A stretch of 64,000 nucleotides of DNA from CAVSEK01 sp963726975 (GCA_963726975.1 CAVSEK010000004.1:186001-250000), one strand, 5' to 3'; positions 17,940-26,946 are shown, numbered from the stretch's first letter. Numbers and translations: made by a program. The notes: a model not told the origin generated them from the letters alone.

Positions 17940-18541
17940 GCCGGCCGCTCGAGGGCGACCTGCGGGCGGCGCGGGTCGCGCAGGTCGGTGCCGTGCCGCA
18001 GCCACAGCTCCTCGAGCGCCTGCGCGCCGTGCACCCGCTTGTACGCCGCCTCGCCCGGGGTCATCGGCAGCAGCGGCAGGAAGCGCACCGGGTCCTCGGC
18101 CTCGTCGCCCTCGTCACCGATGGCCAGGTCGGGCACCAGCCCGCCGGGCTCGCCGACGAGCACGGCGGTGAAGGGGGCGCCGTCCCACAGCGGCTCGCCG
18201 AGGTCGAGGCCGGCGCCGGCGCCGATGACGACCCCCTCGACCGCCGGGCTGGCCGCCAGCACGGCGAGCCGGCGCAGCACGCTGTCGTGCAGCCCCCGCA
18301 CGGTGAGCAGCAGCTCCGCCCGCGGCCCGTGGGCGGCCACGAGGTCGGCGCCCGGGTCGCCCATCGGCGCCCGGCTCATGCCGAGCGTCGCGTAGCGGAC
18401 GAGGCCGTCCGGGTCGGGCCCGAACCGCAGCACGTCGACCCGCTCGGTGCCGAGGAAGCTCACGCCCGCGCGGCCGCTGTCCTGGCCGTACGCGCTCAGC
18501 AGCTGGGCCTCGACGAGCAGCAGCACCTCGTCCCCGGACAC
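17936..18541 (-). CDS. suppressor of fused (SUFU) domain protein
   Basis: A 201-residue SUFU-domain protein, a family found in many bacteria, sometimes as immunity proteins to polymorphic toxins, function here unknown. The C-terminal hallmark FLPLLPMTPGEAAYKRVHGAQALEELWLRHGTDLRDPRR is complete in sequence order (seen at about residues 150-193). No toxin gene is adjacent, so an immunity role is not supported. The GTG start is 6 nt downstream of TACGCT, consistent with leaderless transcription. Its stop overlaps the DUF2332 start. Confidence 0.82.
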   Translation of the reverse strand: MSGDEVLLLVEAQLLSAYGQDSGRAGVSFLGTERVDVLRFGPDPDGLVRYATLGMSRAPMGDPGADLVAAHGPRAELLLTVRGLHDSVLRRLAVLAASPAVEGVVIGAGAGLDLGEPLWDGAPFTAVLVGEPGGLVPDLAIGDEGDEAEDPVRFLPLLPMTPGEAAYKRVHGAQALEELWLRHGTDLRDPRRPQVALERPA

Positions 18542-18547
18542 CCGGCC

Positions 18548-18553
18548 AGCGTA
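18548..18553 (-). promoter_or_regulatory. leaderless-type -10 (TACGCT) for SUFU gene
   Basis: TACGCT on the minus strand ends 6 nt before the GTG start at 18541. The surrounding 88-bp gap to the VOC gene holds no other feature I recognise. Confidence 0.5.
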
Positions 18554-18629
18554 GGGCGGGCGACCGGGCACGCCGGGCGCGGACGCTGGACCGGCCCGGC
18601 ACGTCCGACACGCCCCGTGCGGCCCGGGC

Positions 18630-19028
18630 TCAGGCGGGCGCCCCGCCGTACGTCCCGAAGGACCACGAGCCGCCCTCGGGGTCGCGCAGCGCGCAGTCGC
18701 GCGAGCCGTAGTCGGTGTCGGAGGGGGCCGTCACGACCTCGGCGCCGGCGGCCGTGGCCCGGGCGAAGAGGGCGTCGACGTCGGGCACGGCGACGTACGC
18801 CGAGACCGCCCCGGGGCCGGTCAGGCCGCGGGTGTCGCCCTCACGGGTGCTGCCCAGCATCACACCGCCCCGGCCGCCCGGGGTGACCAGCTCGGCGTGC
18901 GCCACCGCGGTGCCCTCACCGGGCACGACGAGCACCTCCCGGAAGCCGAACGCCTCGACGAGGAAGTCGATCATCGCGCGGGCGTCGTGCGCCGAGAAGG
19001 TCACCCAGCAGTCGGTCGGACCGGTCAT
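18630..19028 (-). CDS. VOC family protein (glyoxalase/bleomycin resistance fold)
   Basis: Single VOC-domain protein of 132 residues with paired beta-alpha-beta-beta-beta modules: ARAMIDFLVEAFGFREVLVVPGEG in the first half and a second module ending DPEGGSWSFGTYGG, where the metal-ligand Glu position is occupied by S/W instead, so metalloenzyme activity is doubtful. HAEL in the first half keeps the His-x-Glu pattern. ATG at 19028 is favoured over 19037 because CAGGAT lies exactly 7 nt upstream. Function unknown. Confidence 0.8.
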   Translation of the reverse strand: MTGPTDCWVTFSAHDARAMIDFLVEAFGFREVLVVPGEGTAVAHAELVTPGGRGGVMLGSTREGDTRGLTGPGAVSAYVAVPDVDALFARATAAGAEVVTAPSDTDYGSRDCALRDPEGGSWSFGTYGGAPA

Positions 19029-19035
19029 GGCCGGC

Positions 19036-19041
19036 ATCCTG
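19036..19041 (-). promoter_or_regulatory. leaderless-type -10 (CAGGAT) for VOC gene
   Basis: CAGGAT on the minus strand, 7 nt upstream of the ATG at 19028. Its last two bases overlap the alternative ATG at 19037. Confidence 0.5.
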
Positions 19042-19068
19042 CCCGTCGCCGGCGCCGGGCGGAACCCC

Positions 19069-20297
19069 CTACAGCGCGCAGCTGCCGGTCACCGGCGTGC
19101 CGGCGAGCCGGTCGGCGAGGAACTGCACGGCCACGCCGGAGGCCTGCGCGTTGGTCGTGAGGTGCTCGCCCGGGAAGCCCTGGAACACCGTCGTCACGCC
19201 CTTGGCGCACCAGGTGCTGTGCAGGGTCATCGCCTGGCCGAGCGGGACGACCTCGTCGCCGAGCCCGTGGTACTGGAAGACCGGCACCTCCGGCAGCAGG
19301 CTCTTCGTGGTGAGCGTGTTGGCCTCGAGCACCTTCGCCACCGAGGGGATGGCCTGGAACGTCGCGGTCGTCTCGCCCGGCTTGAGGTACTGCGAGACGT
19401 CCTGGAAGGCGTACCTGCCGAGCGAGTCGGTGACGCACTGGGTGTTGACGTCGGCGAGCACCTGCTTGCCCGTGGCGTTGAGGTGCTGCTCGATCGGGAA
19501 CTGCGACGGGTAGGCCGCGCCGAAGCCGGAGACCGAGTAGAGCAGGAAGGCGGCGCCGACGTTGCCGTTCAGCGAGTCGCCGACGGCCCTGGAGTCGGCC
19601 GGCACGCCGCCGGAGGCGTCCGCCACGAGCCTGAGCTCCGGGGCGTACGACGGCTGCAGGACGGTCGCCCAGGCCGACGCGCCGCCGCCCTGGGAGTAGC
19701 CCCACAGCAGCACGGGCGCCGCCGGGGCGATGCCCGCAGCGGGCAGGTCGCGCGCCGCGCGCACCGCGTCGAGGACGGCGTGGCCCTCGCTGCGGCCCAC
19801 GACGTAGGTCGCGCGGCTGCCGGTCGTGTAGCCCTCGTAGTCGGTGACCGCGACGGCCCAGCCCTTCCGCAGGGCCTGGTCGATGTTGCTCGTCTCGTAG
19901 TCGTTGCCGGTCGCGAGCTGCTTGGACGGCGCGCACTGCGGGCCGGGGCCCTGCGTGCCGACGGCGAAGCCGACGACCGGGCGCGGGCCCGTGCCGGTCC
20001 AGGCGGCCTCGGGGACGAGCACCGTGCCGGTGACCGGGATGTCGCGGCCGGCGGTGTCGCGCGAGTGGTACATGACCGTCCACGCCTTCGTGGCGGGGGC
20101 GCCGGTGCCGAGCTGCGGCACCACGGACCGGCTGCGGACGACCGCACCCGGCTTGCCGTGCGGCAGGGGCGCGGGCGGGGCGTAGAAGTCCCTGGCCGCG
20201 GCCGGAGCCCTGCCGGCGGGCGCTGCGAGCGCGCCCGGCAGCGGCAGGGCGACGGCGGCGGCGAGCAGCGGGAGGGCGAGCAGCGGGGTCGGCGCAT
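19069..20297 (-). CDS. secreted lipase family (LIP) alpha/beta hydrolase
   Basis: Exported triacylglycerol lipase-like enzyme of about 409 residues. A Leu/Ala-rich signal peptide (LLALPLLAAAVALPLPGALA) is followed by the secretory-lipase pattern: DTAGRDIPVTGTVLVP, GFAVGTQGPGPQCAPS, VAVTDYEGYTTG, nucleophile GYSQGGG, and the acid/His region FQYHGLGDEVVP and GEHLTT. Four cysteines in the mature part (QCAP, TQCV, TWCA, GSCAL) suggest two disulfides. The ATG at 20297 with GGAAGAGGA upstream fits, but one base is missing just after it (near 20290) to reach the signal-peptide frame. It is monocistronic. Confidence 0.87.
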
Positions 20298-20329
20298 GCG
20301 GTCCTCTTCCAGGTGGGAGCGGCGTGACC

Positions 20330-20350
20330 TGCGTCGTGTGACGCGACGCA
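20330..20350. promoter_or_regulatory. inverted repeat upstream of the lipase gene
   Basis: Perfect 7-bp arms TGCGTCG and CGACGCA separated by 7 nt, 33 bp upstream of the lipase ATG. Placement suits an operator or the leader of the lipase transcript. No regulator gene is adjacent, so the role is a guess. Confidence 0.25.
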
Positions 20351-20394
20351 CACCGCAACCGCGCCCGGGGCTCCCCCTGTTCCCGGAGCGTGTC

Positions 20395-20411
20395 CGCGTC
20401 GAGCAGACGCG
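20395..20411 (-). terminator. possible hairpin after the acyl-CoA dehydrogenase gene
   Basis: CGCGTC and GACGCG form a 6-bp stem with a 5-nt loop, starting 10 nt beyond the stop codon of the acyl-CoA dehydrogenase. There is no T tract, so it is at best a weak or Rho-assisted terminator. Confidence 0.3.
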
Positions 20412-20420
20412 ACGGGGCGG

Positions 20421-21624
20421 TCAGCCGCGCAGCTGGTAGTCCTTGAGCAGGCCGCGGCTGATGATCGTCTTCTGGATCTCGCTGGTGCCCTCGCCGATGA
20501 GCAGGAACGGCGCCTCGCGCATGAGCCGCTCGATCTCGTACTCCTTGGAGTAGCCGTAGCCGCCGTGGATGCGGAACGACTCCTGGGTGACCTCGGAGCA
20601 GTACTCGCTGGCGAGCAGCTTGGCCATGCCGGCCTCGACGTCGTTGCGCTTGCCGGCGTCCTTGAGCCGCGCGGCGTTGACCATGAGCGCGTGCGCGGCC
20701 TCGACCTTGGTGGCCATCTCGGCGAGCTTGAACTGGATCGCCTGGTGCTGGGCGATCGGCTTGCCGAAGGTGGCGCGCTGCTGGGCGTACTGGATCGCCA
20801 GCTCGAAGGCGCGGATCGAGATGCCGCAGGCGCGGGCCGCGACGTTGACCCGGCCGACCTCGACGCCGTCCATCATCTGGTAGAAGCCCTTGCCGCGGCC
20901 GTCCTCGCCGCCGAGGATGCTCGAGGCGGGCACGCGGGCGCCCTCCATGACCATCTCGGTGGTCTCGACGCCCTTGTAGCCCATCTTCTCGATCTTGCCC
21001 GGGATGGTGATGCCCTGGGCGGTCTCGCCGAAGCCGGGCTCCTTCTCGACCAGGAACGTCGTCATGTTCTTGTAGACCGAGTCGCCGCCCTCGTCGGTCT
21101 TGACGAGCGTGGCGATGAGCCCGGCGCGGGCACCGTTGGTCAGCCACATCTTGGAGCCGTCGAGGACGTACTCGTCGCCGTCGCGCACCGCGCGGCTCGT
21201 GATCGCCGAGACGTCGGAGCCGCAGCCCGGCTCGCTCATCGAGAAGCCGCCGCGGATGTCGCCGGCGGCCATCATCGGCAGCAGGCGCGACTTCTGCTCC
21301 TCGCGTGCCGTGGTGCATGAGCATGTAGGCGACGATGAAGTGCGTGTTGATGACGCCCGAGACGCTCATCCAGCCGCGGGCGATCTGCTCGACCACCAGG
21401 GCGTACGTGAGCAGCGACTCGCCGAGGCCGCCGTACTCCTCCGGGATCATGAGCCCGAACAGGCCCATCTCCTTCATGCCCTCGACGATCGCCTCGGGGA
21501 ACTCGTCCTTGTGCTCGAGGTCCGTCGCGTACGGCAGGATCTCCTTGTCGACGAAGTCCTTCACCGTCGACAGGATCTCCTGCTGGACCTCGGTGAGGCC
21601 CTCGGTGGCGGCCAGGCGTCCCAT
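20421..21624 (-). CDS. acyl-CoA dehydrogenase (one frameshift)
   Basis: FAD-dependent acyl-CoA dehydrogenase of 400 residues for beta-oxidation or branched-chain acyl-CoA oxidation. It keeps GLMIPEEYGGLGES, the FAD/substrate loop GGFSMSEPGCGSDVSAI, KMWLTNGARAG, the RAIFGKPI-like RATFGKPIAQHQAIQFKLAEMATKVEAAH, and QESFRIHGGYGYSKEYEIERLMREAPFLLIGEGTSEIQ with the catalytic Glu region. The frame breaks near 21305 between MHHGT and EEQKSRLLP, where a single extra C is present. Start ATG at 21624. Substrate chain length cannot be read. It is not in an operon with electron-transfer flavoprotein. Confidence 0.93.
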
Positions 21625-21728
21625 GTCAGCTCCTGAGCGAAGAGGGCACGGCGCCGGTGCGAGCCGTGGTCTGGCCGCAGTGTCCCACCGCGGCAGGTCG
21701 GGGGCGAGCGGACCGGGCGTGGCCCCGG

Positions 21729-22355
21729 TCACGCCCGGGCGGCCACCAGCGCGGTCCACCAGCCGGCGAAGCGCACCTCCTGACCGCGCACGACCAGCCC
21801 GGCCCGGCCGCAGGCCGCGGCGACGCCCTCGGGCGTGGGCCGGTCGCCGTCGGTCGGGTGCAGCGAGACCGCGCGCAGCAGGCGGCTGTCGACGAACCGG
21901 GCGGTCATGTCGACGACGTAGAGGCGCCCGCCCGGCGCGAGCACCCGCGCCGCCTCGGCCACCGCCTCGCGCCAGCGCTCCGCGTGGTGCAGCAGGTGGT
22001 AGGCGAAGACCGCGTCGTACGTCCCGTCGGCCGCGGTCAGCGCGGTGACGTCGCCCTGCTCGACCTGCACCCGGTCGCCGAGGTCGGCGACGGCCGTGCG
22101 GCAGGCCCGCACGCTGTCGTCGAACAGCTCCACGCCCTCGGCCCGGGCGGCCCCGAAGTCCTCCACGGCGATCCGCAGGCCGGTCCCGCGACGGCCGGGC
22201 CCGAGCTCGAGGACGCGGCCGCCGTCGACCCGCCCGCCGAGGGTGCGCAGCCGGGCGGCCTCGAAGCGCCGCTGGGCGAGCGCCCGCGGGCGGCTGTCGA
22301 CCCACAGCCGGTTGGCGTTCACGTAGGTGGGCGGGACCGAGCGGGTCGAGGTCAT
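21729..22355 (-). CDS. class I SAM-dependent methyltransferase
   Basis: A 208-residue methyltransferase_11-like protein. Motif I is VLELGPGRRGTGLRIA (residues 48-63), motif II EGVELFDDS, the acidic DVTAL and the motif IV-like YDAVFAYHLLHHAERW, then VLAPGGRLYVVD. Motif I carries PGRRG instead of the commoner GxGTG, but the acidic partners are present. Substrate unknown. It is divergent from the catalase-like gene, 43 bp away, and not coupled to neighbours. Confidence 0.85.
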   Translation of the reverse strand: MTSTRSVPPTYVNANRLWVDSRPRALAQRRFEAARLRTLGGRVDGGRVLELGPGRRGTGLRIAVEDFGAARAEGVELFDDSVRACRTAVADLGDRVQVEQGDVTALTAADGTYDAVFAYHLLHHAERWREAVAEAARVLAPGGRLYVVDMTARFVDSRLLRAVSLHPTDGDRPTPEGVAAACGRAGLVVRGQEVRFAGWWTALVAARA

Positions 22356-22398
22356 GCCGCCCGTGTTCCCCGCGCGGCGCGGCGGGCACACTCGCGCG

Positions 22399-23007
22399 GT
22401 GCCCGACCTGCTGACCGCCCCCCGCGCCGCCCTCGCCACCGCCCTGGGGGTCGGCACCGCGCTGCGCGGCGCCCGCGTCTTCCACCCCCACGGCCGTACG
22501 CACGCGGCGCGGCTGTGGGTGGAGCCGTCGGAGCAGCGCTGGGGCGCGCGGCTGCTCGACGAGCCGGGCGTGCACGAGGGGGTGGTCCGGCTGTCGCGGG
22601 GCGTCGGGCTCCCCTCCCCGCTGCCGGACGTCGACGGCCTGGCGCTGCGGCTGCCCGGCGCCGGGGTCGGCGGCGCGCCGCTGGACCTGCTGGTCAACAG
22701 CGCCTGGCGCTACGCGTTCGTGCCGTCGGTGCTGTCGCGCACCTGGTCGTGCGTCCTGCCGTACCGCACCGGCGACGGGCGCACCGTCCTCCTCGGCGCC
22801 CGGCCGGTGCCGGGGGGCTTCGCGGTGCTCGCCGCCGGCGCGCTCGGGGCGTGGCGGACGGTCGGGCGGATCGAGCTCGGCGAGCAGCTCGACGGGGAGC
22901 AGCTGCGCTTCGCGCCGACGGTCGGCGCGGACGACCTGCGCCCGGTCCCGCTGTTCCGCGCGCTGCGCGCCTGGTCGTACGACGCCTCGCAGGCGGGGCG
23001 GGAGTAG
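22399..23007 (+). CDS. conserved hypothetical (catalase-like/phosphodiesterase-annotated actinobacterial family)
   Basis: A 202-residue protein of an actinobacterial family that I know only under loose names such as phosphodiesterase. It has a heme-catalase-like beta framework: RALHPHGRTHAARLWVE, VVRLSRGVGLPSPLPDVDGLALRLPG, a central DLLVNSAWRYAFVP segment and a C-terminal PLFRALRAWSYDASQAGR. No heme-ligand Tyr motif (RxxxY of catalases) is evident. GTG start chosen because the upstream extension (from 22327) is the complement of the methyltransferase gene. A CACACT lies 6 nt before GTG. Function unknown. Confidence 0.65.
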   Translation: MPDLLTAPRAALATALGVGTALRGARVFHPHGRTHAARLWVEPSEQRWGARLLDEPGVHEGVVRLSRGVGLPSPLPDVDGLALRLPGAGVGGAPLDLLVNSAWRYAFVPSVLSRTWSCVLPYRTGDGRTVLLGARPVPGGFAVLAAGALGAWRTVGRIELGEQLDGEQLRFAPTVGADDLRPVPLFRALRAWSYDASQAGRE

Positions 23008-23021
23008 GGACCGGCGGCGCG

Positions 23022-23924
23022 TCACTCCACCGGCACGCTCGGCTCCTCGCGGCTGGACGAGCGGATGACCAGCGCGAGGCCCGCGAGCAGCAGGACGGCG
23101 GCGGGCAGGGCACGCAGCGGCACCGGCTGTCCGAGGAAGGCGGCGGCGAGCAGCGCGGCGCCGGGGATCTCGAGCAGCACGGCCAGCCCGACCACGGTCG
23201 GCGGCACCCGGCGCAGCACGACGTTGAAGAGCGAGTGGCCGAGCAGCTGGGCCCCGGCGGTGATGGCGACCAGCCGCAACCAGTCCTGCGCGGCGTAGCC
23301 GGACAGCGACTGGCGGCCGACGAGGCAGACGGCGAGCAGCAGCAGGGCGGCGGTCGAGTAGCAGATCGCGGTGTACGTCGTGGTGCTCACGCTGCGCCGG
23401 ACCTCGCTGCCGGCGACGACGTAGCCGGCGGCGAAGACCCCGCCGAGCACCGCGAGGCCGTCGCCGAGCAGCGCCCGGCCGCTGACCGCCACGTCGCCGC
23501 CGGTGAGCAGCAGCGCGCCGGCCAGCGCCAGCGCGATGCCCGTCCAGACGGTCGCCGGGACGAGCTCGCCGCGCACCCGTGCGAGCAGGGCCGTCCAGAC
23601 CGGCTGGGTCGCCACGAGGGCCGTCGCGGTCGCGACCGTCGTCAGGGTCACGGACGGCACCCAGGTGCCGAAGTGCAGCGCGAGCAGGCCCCCGGCGAGC
23701 AGGGCGAGCCGCTTCTCCCGCCGGTCCAGCGCGCGCAGCTCGGTGCGCGCGGTGACGAGCACGGTCGGCACGAGCAGCAGACCGGCCAGGGCGTTGCGCC
23801 AGAAGGCGATCGCGAGCGCGGGCACGGCGGTGGCCGCCATGAGCGGGCCGGAGGTGGAGACCGCGCACAGGCCGACGGCCAGCAGCAGCGCGTCCGCCCC
23901 GCCCGGGCGGGCGGCGGCGCTCAC
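23022..23924 (-). CDS. EamA/DMT family transporter
   Basis: A 300-residue drug/metabolite transporter with ten predicted helices arranged as two EamA repeats, e.g. DALLLAVGLCAVSTSGPLMA and FWRNALAGLLLVPTVLV in the first and LVAITAGAQLLGHSLFNVVL in the second. Probably a proton-coupled exporter of small metabolites in the inner membrane. Its GTG start overlaps the Nramp gene stop (GTGA), so the two are co-translated and may belong to a metal or stress-linked operon. Substrate unknown. Confidence 0.88.
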   Translation of the reverse strand: MSAAARPGGADALLLAVGLCAVSTSGPLMAATAVPALAIAFWRNALAGLLLVPTVLVTARTELRALDRREKRLALLAGGLLALHFGTWVPSVTLTTVATATALVATQPVWTALLARVRGELVPATVWTGIALALAGALLLTGGDVAVSGRALLGDGLAVLGGVFAAGYVVAGSEVRRSVSTTTYTAICYSTAALLLLAVCLVGRQSLSGYAAQDWLRLVAITAGAQLLGHSLFNVVLRRVPPTVVGLAVLLEIPGAALLAAAFLGQPVPLRALPAAVLLLAGLALVIRSSSREEPSVPVE

Positions 23925-25192
23925 GTGAGCGTGTCGACCACGAGGAAGGCGTTGAGCCCGACGACGACGGCCGCGACGAGCGCGGCGACCGCGGAGGTGG
24001 TCGGCCGGTTGACCAGCGCGCCCATGACCGACCGGCGGGCGGTGAGGACGACGAGCGGCACGAGCGCGAAGGGGATGCCGAACGACAGCACCACCTGGCT
24101 GAGCACGAGCGCCCGCGTCGGGTCCAGGCCGAGGGCCAGCACGAGCAGGGCCGGCGCCATCGTGACCACCCGGCGCACGACCAGCGGCACCCGCCGCTGC
24201 AGGAAGCCCTGCATGACCACCTGCCCCGCGTACGTCCCGACGCCGGAGGAGGCGAAGCCCGACGCGAGCAGCGCCAGCGCGAAGGCGAGGGCGACGAGCG
24301 GTCCGGCGAGCTCGGTCAGGCCGGCGTGCGCGCCCTGCAGGGTGTCGACGTCCTGCGCGCGACCCCCGGAGAACAGCTGCGCCGAGAGCACGAGCATCGC
24401 CAGGTTGATCGCCCCCGCGACGCCCATCGCGAGCACGACGTCGACCCGCTGGTGGCGCAGCAGCGAGGCGACCTCGTCCGCCCCCCGGGCCGGGATCCGG
24501 TCCTGGGTGAGCGCGCTGTGCAGGTAGACCACGTGCGGCATGACCGTCGCGCCGAGGATCCCGGTCGCGAGCAGCACGCTGTCCGAGCCGTCGAAGGCCG
24601 GCACGGTGCCCGAGAGCAGCGCCGGGCCGTCCACGCCGCTGCTGACCAGGCCGACCGCGAAGCCGAGCAGGATCACCCCGAGCAGCCCGGCGATCGCCAG
24701 CTCGAACGGCCGGTAGCCGCGGCCCTGGACGGCGAGCAGCGCGAAGGCGACCGCCGCGGTGACCAGCCCGCCCAGCACCAGCGGCAGGCCGAAGAGCAGC
24801 TGCAGGGCGATGGCACCGCCCACGACCTCGGCGAGGTCGGTGGCCATCGCCACGACCTCGGCCTGCGCCCACAGCCCGCGCACCACCGGCCGGGGGAAGG
24901 ACTCGCGGCACAGCTCGGGCAGGTTGCGCCCGGTCGCGAGGCCCAGCTTGCCCGACAGCGACTGCACGAGCATCGCCATGAGGTTGGCCACGACGATGAC
25001 CCAGACGAGCAGGTACCCGTAGCGGGCGCCGGCCGAGAAGTTCGTCGCGACGTTGCCCGGGTCGACGTACGCGATGGCGGCGACGAAGGCCGGTCCCAGC
25101 AGCGCGGCGCTCCCCCGCAGCCGGCCACGGGCACGGGCCTGCTGCAGCGGGGTGGGCGCGGGCACGCTCGTGACCGCGGGGGGTGGGTTCAC
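23921..25192 (-). CDS. Nramp family divalent-metal transporter
   Basis: MntH/Nramp proton-coupled Mn(II)/Fe(II) importer of 423 residues with about eleven helices. The metal-site motifs are DPGN in the first helix (AIAYVDPGNVATN) and a MPH in the sixth (TVMPHVVYLHSAL), matching functional Nramp rather than magnesium-type variants that replace these residues. The GTG start follows GAGGAG. No MntR box or riboswitch could be recognised in the 51-bp upstream gap. The co-translated EamA gene follows. Confidence 0.95.
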   Translation of the reverse strand: MNPPPAVTSVPAPTPLQQARARGRLRGSAALLGPAFVAAIAYVDPGNVATNFSAGARYGYLLVWVIVVANLMAMLVQSLSGKLGLATGRNLPELCRESFPRPVVRGLWAQAEVVAMATDLAEVVGGAIALQLLFGLPLVLGGLVTAAVAFALLAVQGRGYRPFELAIAGLLGVILLGFAVGLVSSGVDGPALLSGTVPAFDGSDSVLLATGILGATVMPHVVYLHSALTQDRIPARGADEVASLLRHQRVDVVLAMGVAGAINLAMLVLSAQLFSGGRAQDVDTLQGAHAGLTELAGPLVALAFALALLASGFASSGVGTYAGQVVMQGFLQRRVPLVVRRVVTMAPALLVLALGLDPTRALVLSQVVLSFGIPFALVPLVVLTARRSVMGALVNRPTTSAVAALVAAVVVGLNAFLVVDTLT

Positions 25193-25243
25193 GACTCCTC
25201 GGGGCGGGTCAGGGCCGGGACGGGCCAGCCCCTCCGGACGCTG

Positions 25244-26125
25244 TCAGGGTCGCACGACCTCGCCGCGCGCGACGGGGACCACCGAGCCGCCGACCCGCGC
25301 CCGCACGGCGCGCCCGCCGGCGACGTCGACGTGCACCCGCAGGCACGACGGGCGCCCGCACTCGGCGCCCTGCGCCACCTCGAACGCCGTGGCCCCGTCG
25401 GGCAGCAGCCCGGCCGCGGCGAGGTGCACCGCCAGACCCACCGCCGCCGAGCCGGTCGCCGGGTCCTCGGGCACCCCGACACCCGGCACGAACACCCGGC
25501 TGTGCGCCGCCGCGCCGTCCCACGAGGTCACCGACAGCCCCGTGCCCAGGTCGAGCGCGCGCAGCGCCGCGGCGTCGGGCACCGCCCGCGCGACGGCCTC
25601 GTCGCGCACGAGCAGGTAGCTGAAGTCGATGCCGCAGCCGGCCCGCCCGGCCGGCCCCGCGACGTCGTCCGCCGTCAGGCCGACGGCCGCGAGCAGGGGC
25701 GCGGCGTGCCGCTCCCCGCCGTACGACGGCTCGCCGCCGGTGAGCACGACGTCGTCGCCGGGCTCCTGGCCCACGTCGACCGCGAGCAGGCCGGCGCCGC
25801 AGGCCTGCACGACGTCGCCCGGCGGGAGCCGACCCAGCCGGCGCAGCACCCAGGCCGCGCCCACGCTCGGGTGGCCGGCGAAGGGCAGCTCGACCTCGGG
25901 GGTGAAGATCCGCAGCCGGTAGTCGGCGCCGTCCTGCCCCGGCAGCGGGAACGCCGTCTCCGACAGGTTGAACTCGCGGGCGAGCGCCTGCAGCTGCGGG
26001 GTCGACAGGTCGTCGGCGTCGAGCACGACCGCGAGCGGGTTGCCGGCGTACGCCCGGTCGGTGAAGACGTCGACGACCTCGTAGGCCAGGGTCGCCCGGG
26101 AGGGGCCGCGGGAAGGTCCGGTCAC
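25244..26125 (-). CDS. PhzF family isomerase/epimerase
   Basis: A 293-residue PhzF-fold protein. The first domain starts YEVVDVFTDRAYAGNPLAVVLDA, has the catalytic Glu in LSETAFPLP (E57 region) and the motif FTPEVELPFAGHPSVGAAWVL. The second domain carries GVPEDPATGSAAVGLAVHLAA. This set fits the broad PhzF family, of which only a few make phenazines. No phz cluster is nearby, so an unknown small-molecule isomerase role is more likely. GTG start lies 6 nt from a TAGGGT that overlaps the promoter of the divergent SDR gene. Confidence 0.9.
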   Translation of the reverse strand: MTGPSRGPSRATLAYEVVDVFTDRAYAGNPLAVVLDADDLSTPQLQALAREFNLSETAFPLPGQDGADYRLRIFTPEVELPFAGHPSVGAAWVLRRLGRLPPGDVVQACGAGLLAVDVGQEPGDDVVLTGGEPSYGGERHAAPLLAAVGLTADDVAGPAGRAGCGIDFSYLLVRDEAVARAVPDAAALRALDLGTGLSVTSWDGAAAHSRVFVPGVGVPEDPATGSAAVGLAVHLAAAGLLPDGATAFEVAQGAECGRPSCLRVHVDVAGGRAVRARVGGSVVPVARGEVVRP

Positions 26126-26131
26126 CGGCCG

Positions 26132-26141
26132 ACCCTAGGCT
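26132..26141. promoter_or_regulatory. overlapping bidirectional leaderless -10 elements
   Basis: TAGGGT (minus strand, 26132-26137) serves PhzF, with 6 nt to its GTG. TAGGCT (plus strand, 26136-26141) serves the SDR gene, with 8 nt to its ATG. The two hexamers share the central TA, so RNA polymerase cannot occupy both at once. Confidence 0.55.
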
Positions 26142-26149
26142 CGCGCCCC

Positions 26150-26929
26150 ATGACGACCCCCGAGCTGTTCTCCACCGCCGGCAAGACCTGCCTCGTCACC
26201 GGCGGCACCCGCGGCATCGGCCTCATGGTGGCCCGCGGGCTGCTGCAGGCCGGTGCGGCGCGGGTCTACGTCAGCTCGCGCAAGGCGCAGGCCTGCGAGC
26301 AGGCGGCGCAGGAGCTGAGCGCGTACGGCGACGCGGTGCCGCTGCCCGCCGACATCTCGACCGAGGCCGAGTGCCTGCGCCTCGCGCAGGAGGTCGCCGA
26401 CCGCGAGGGCGCGCTGCACGTGCTCGTCAACAACGCCGGCGCCACGTGGGGCGCCCCGCTGGAGGAGTTCCCGGCGCAGGCCTGGGACAAGGTGCTCGAC
26501 CTCAACGTCAAGGCGCCGTTCTTCCTCACCCGGGCGCTGCTGCCGCAGCTGCGCGCCGCCGGGACCGCCGACGACCCCGCCCGGGTCATCAACATCGGCA
26601 GCGTCGACGGGCTGCACGTCCCGCTGAACCCGACCTACTCCTACTCGGCGAGCAAGGCCGCCGTGCACCAGCTCACGAGGGTGCTCGCCCGCGAGCTGGG
26701 TCCGCAGCACGTCACGGTCAACGCGGTCGCGCCGGGGCCGTTCGAGTCGAAGATGATGGCCGCGACCCTCGAGACGTACGGCGACGCGATCGCCGCGGCC
26801 GCCCCGCTGGGCCGCATCGGCCGGCCCGACGACATGGCCGGCGTCGCGGTCTTCCTCGCCAGCCGCGCCGGGGCGTACGTCACCGGCACCGTGATCCCCG
26901 TCGACGGCGGGCTGGTCACGACGCTGTAG
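26150..26929 (+). CDS. classical SDR family oxidoreductase
   Basis: A 259-residue short-chain dehydrogenase/reductase. Cofactor loop TGGTRGIG (residues 18-25) with R33-type basic residue in SSRKAQ suggests NADP(H). The NNAG motif (98-101), catalytic Ser in INIGSVDG, and YSYSASKAAVHQLTR (Y-x3-K) are all present, as is the PG motif NAVAPGPFESKM. The closest annotated types are 3-oxoacyl-ACP reductase or gluconate dehydrogenase-like, but the substrate cannot be assigned. Leaderless ATG start. Confidence 0.9.
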   Translation: MTTPELFSTAGKTCLVTGGTRGIGLMVARGLLQAGAARVYVSSRKAQACEQAAQELSAYGDAVPLPADISTEAECLRLAQEVADREGALHVLVNNAGATWGAPLEEFPAQAWDKVLDLNVKAPFFLTRALLPQLRAAGTADDPARVINIGSVDGLHVPLNPTYSYSASKAAVHQLTRVLARELGPQHVTVNAVAPGPFESKMMAATLETYGDAIAAAAPLGRIGRPDDMAGVAVFLASRAGAYVTGTVIPVDGGLVTTL

Positions 26930-26946
26930 GCGCGCGGCCCGCGCAC

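Noticed and set aside
17936..18541. SUFU protein as immunity partner of a polymorphic toxin
   Set aside because: No toxin-like or secretion gene is adjacent, and the neighbour is an unrelated DUF2332 protein.
19069..23868. A 1599-residue open frame on the minus strand
   Set aside because: It runs through the lipase, acyl-CoA dehydrogenase, methyltransferase and catalase-like genes. Only the lipase frame is real, and the rest is low-complexity Arg/Ala/Gly shadow sequence produced by high GC.
25244..26125. Phenazine biosynthesis cluster
   Set aside because: Only a PhzF-family protein is present, without any other phz gene. PhzF is widespread outside phenazine producers.
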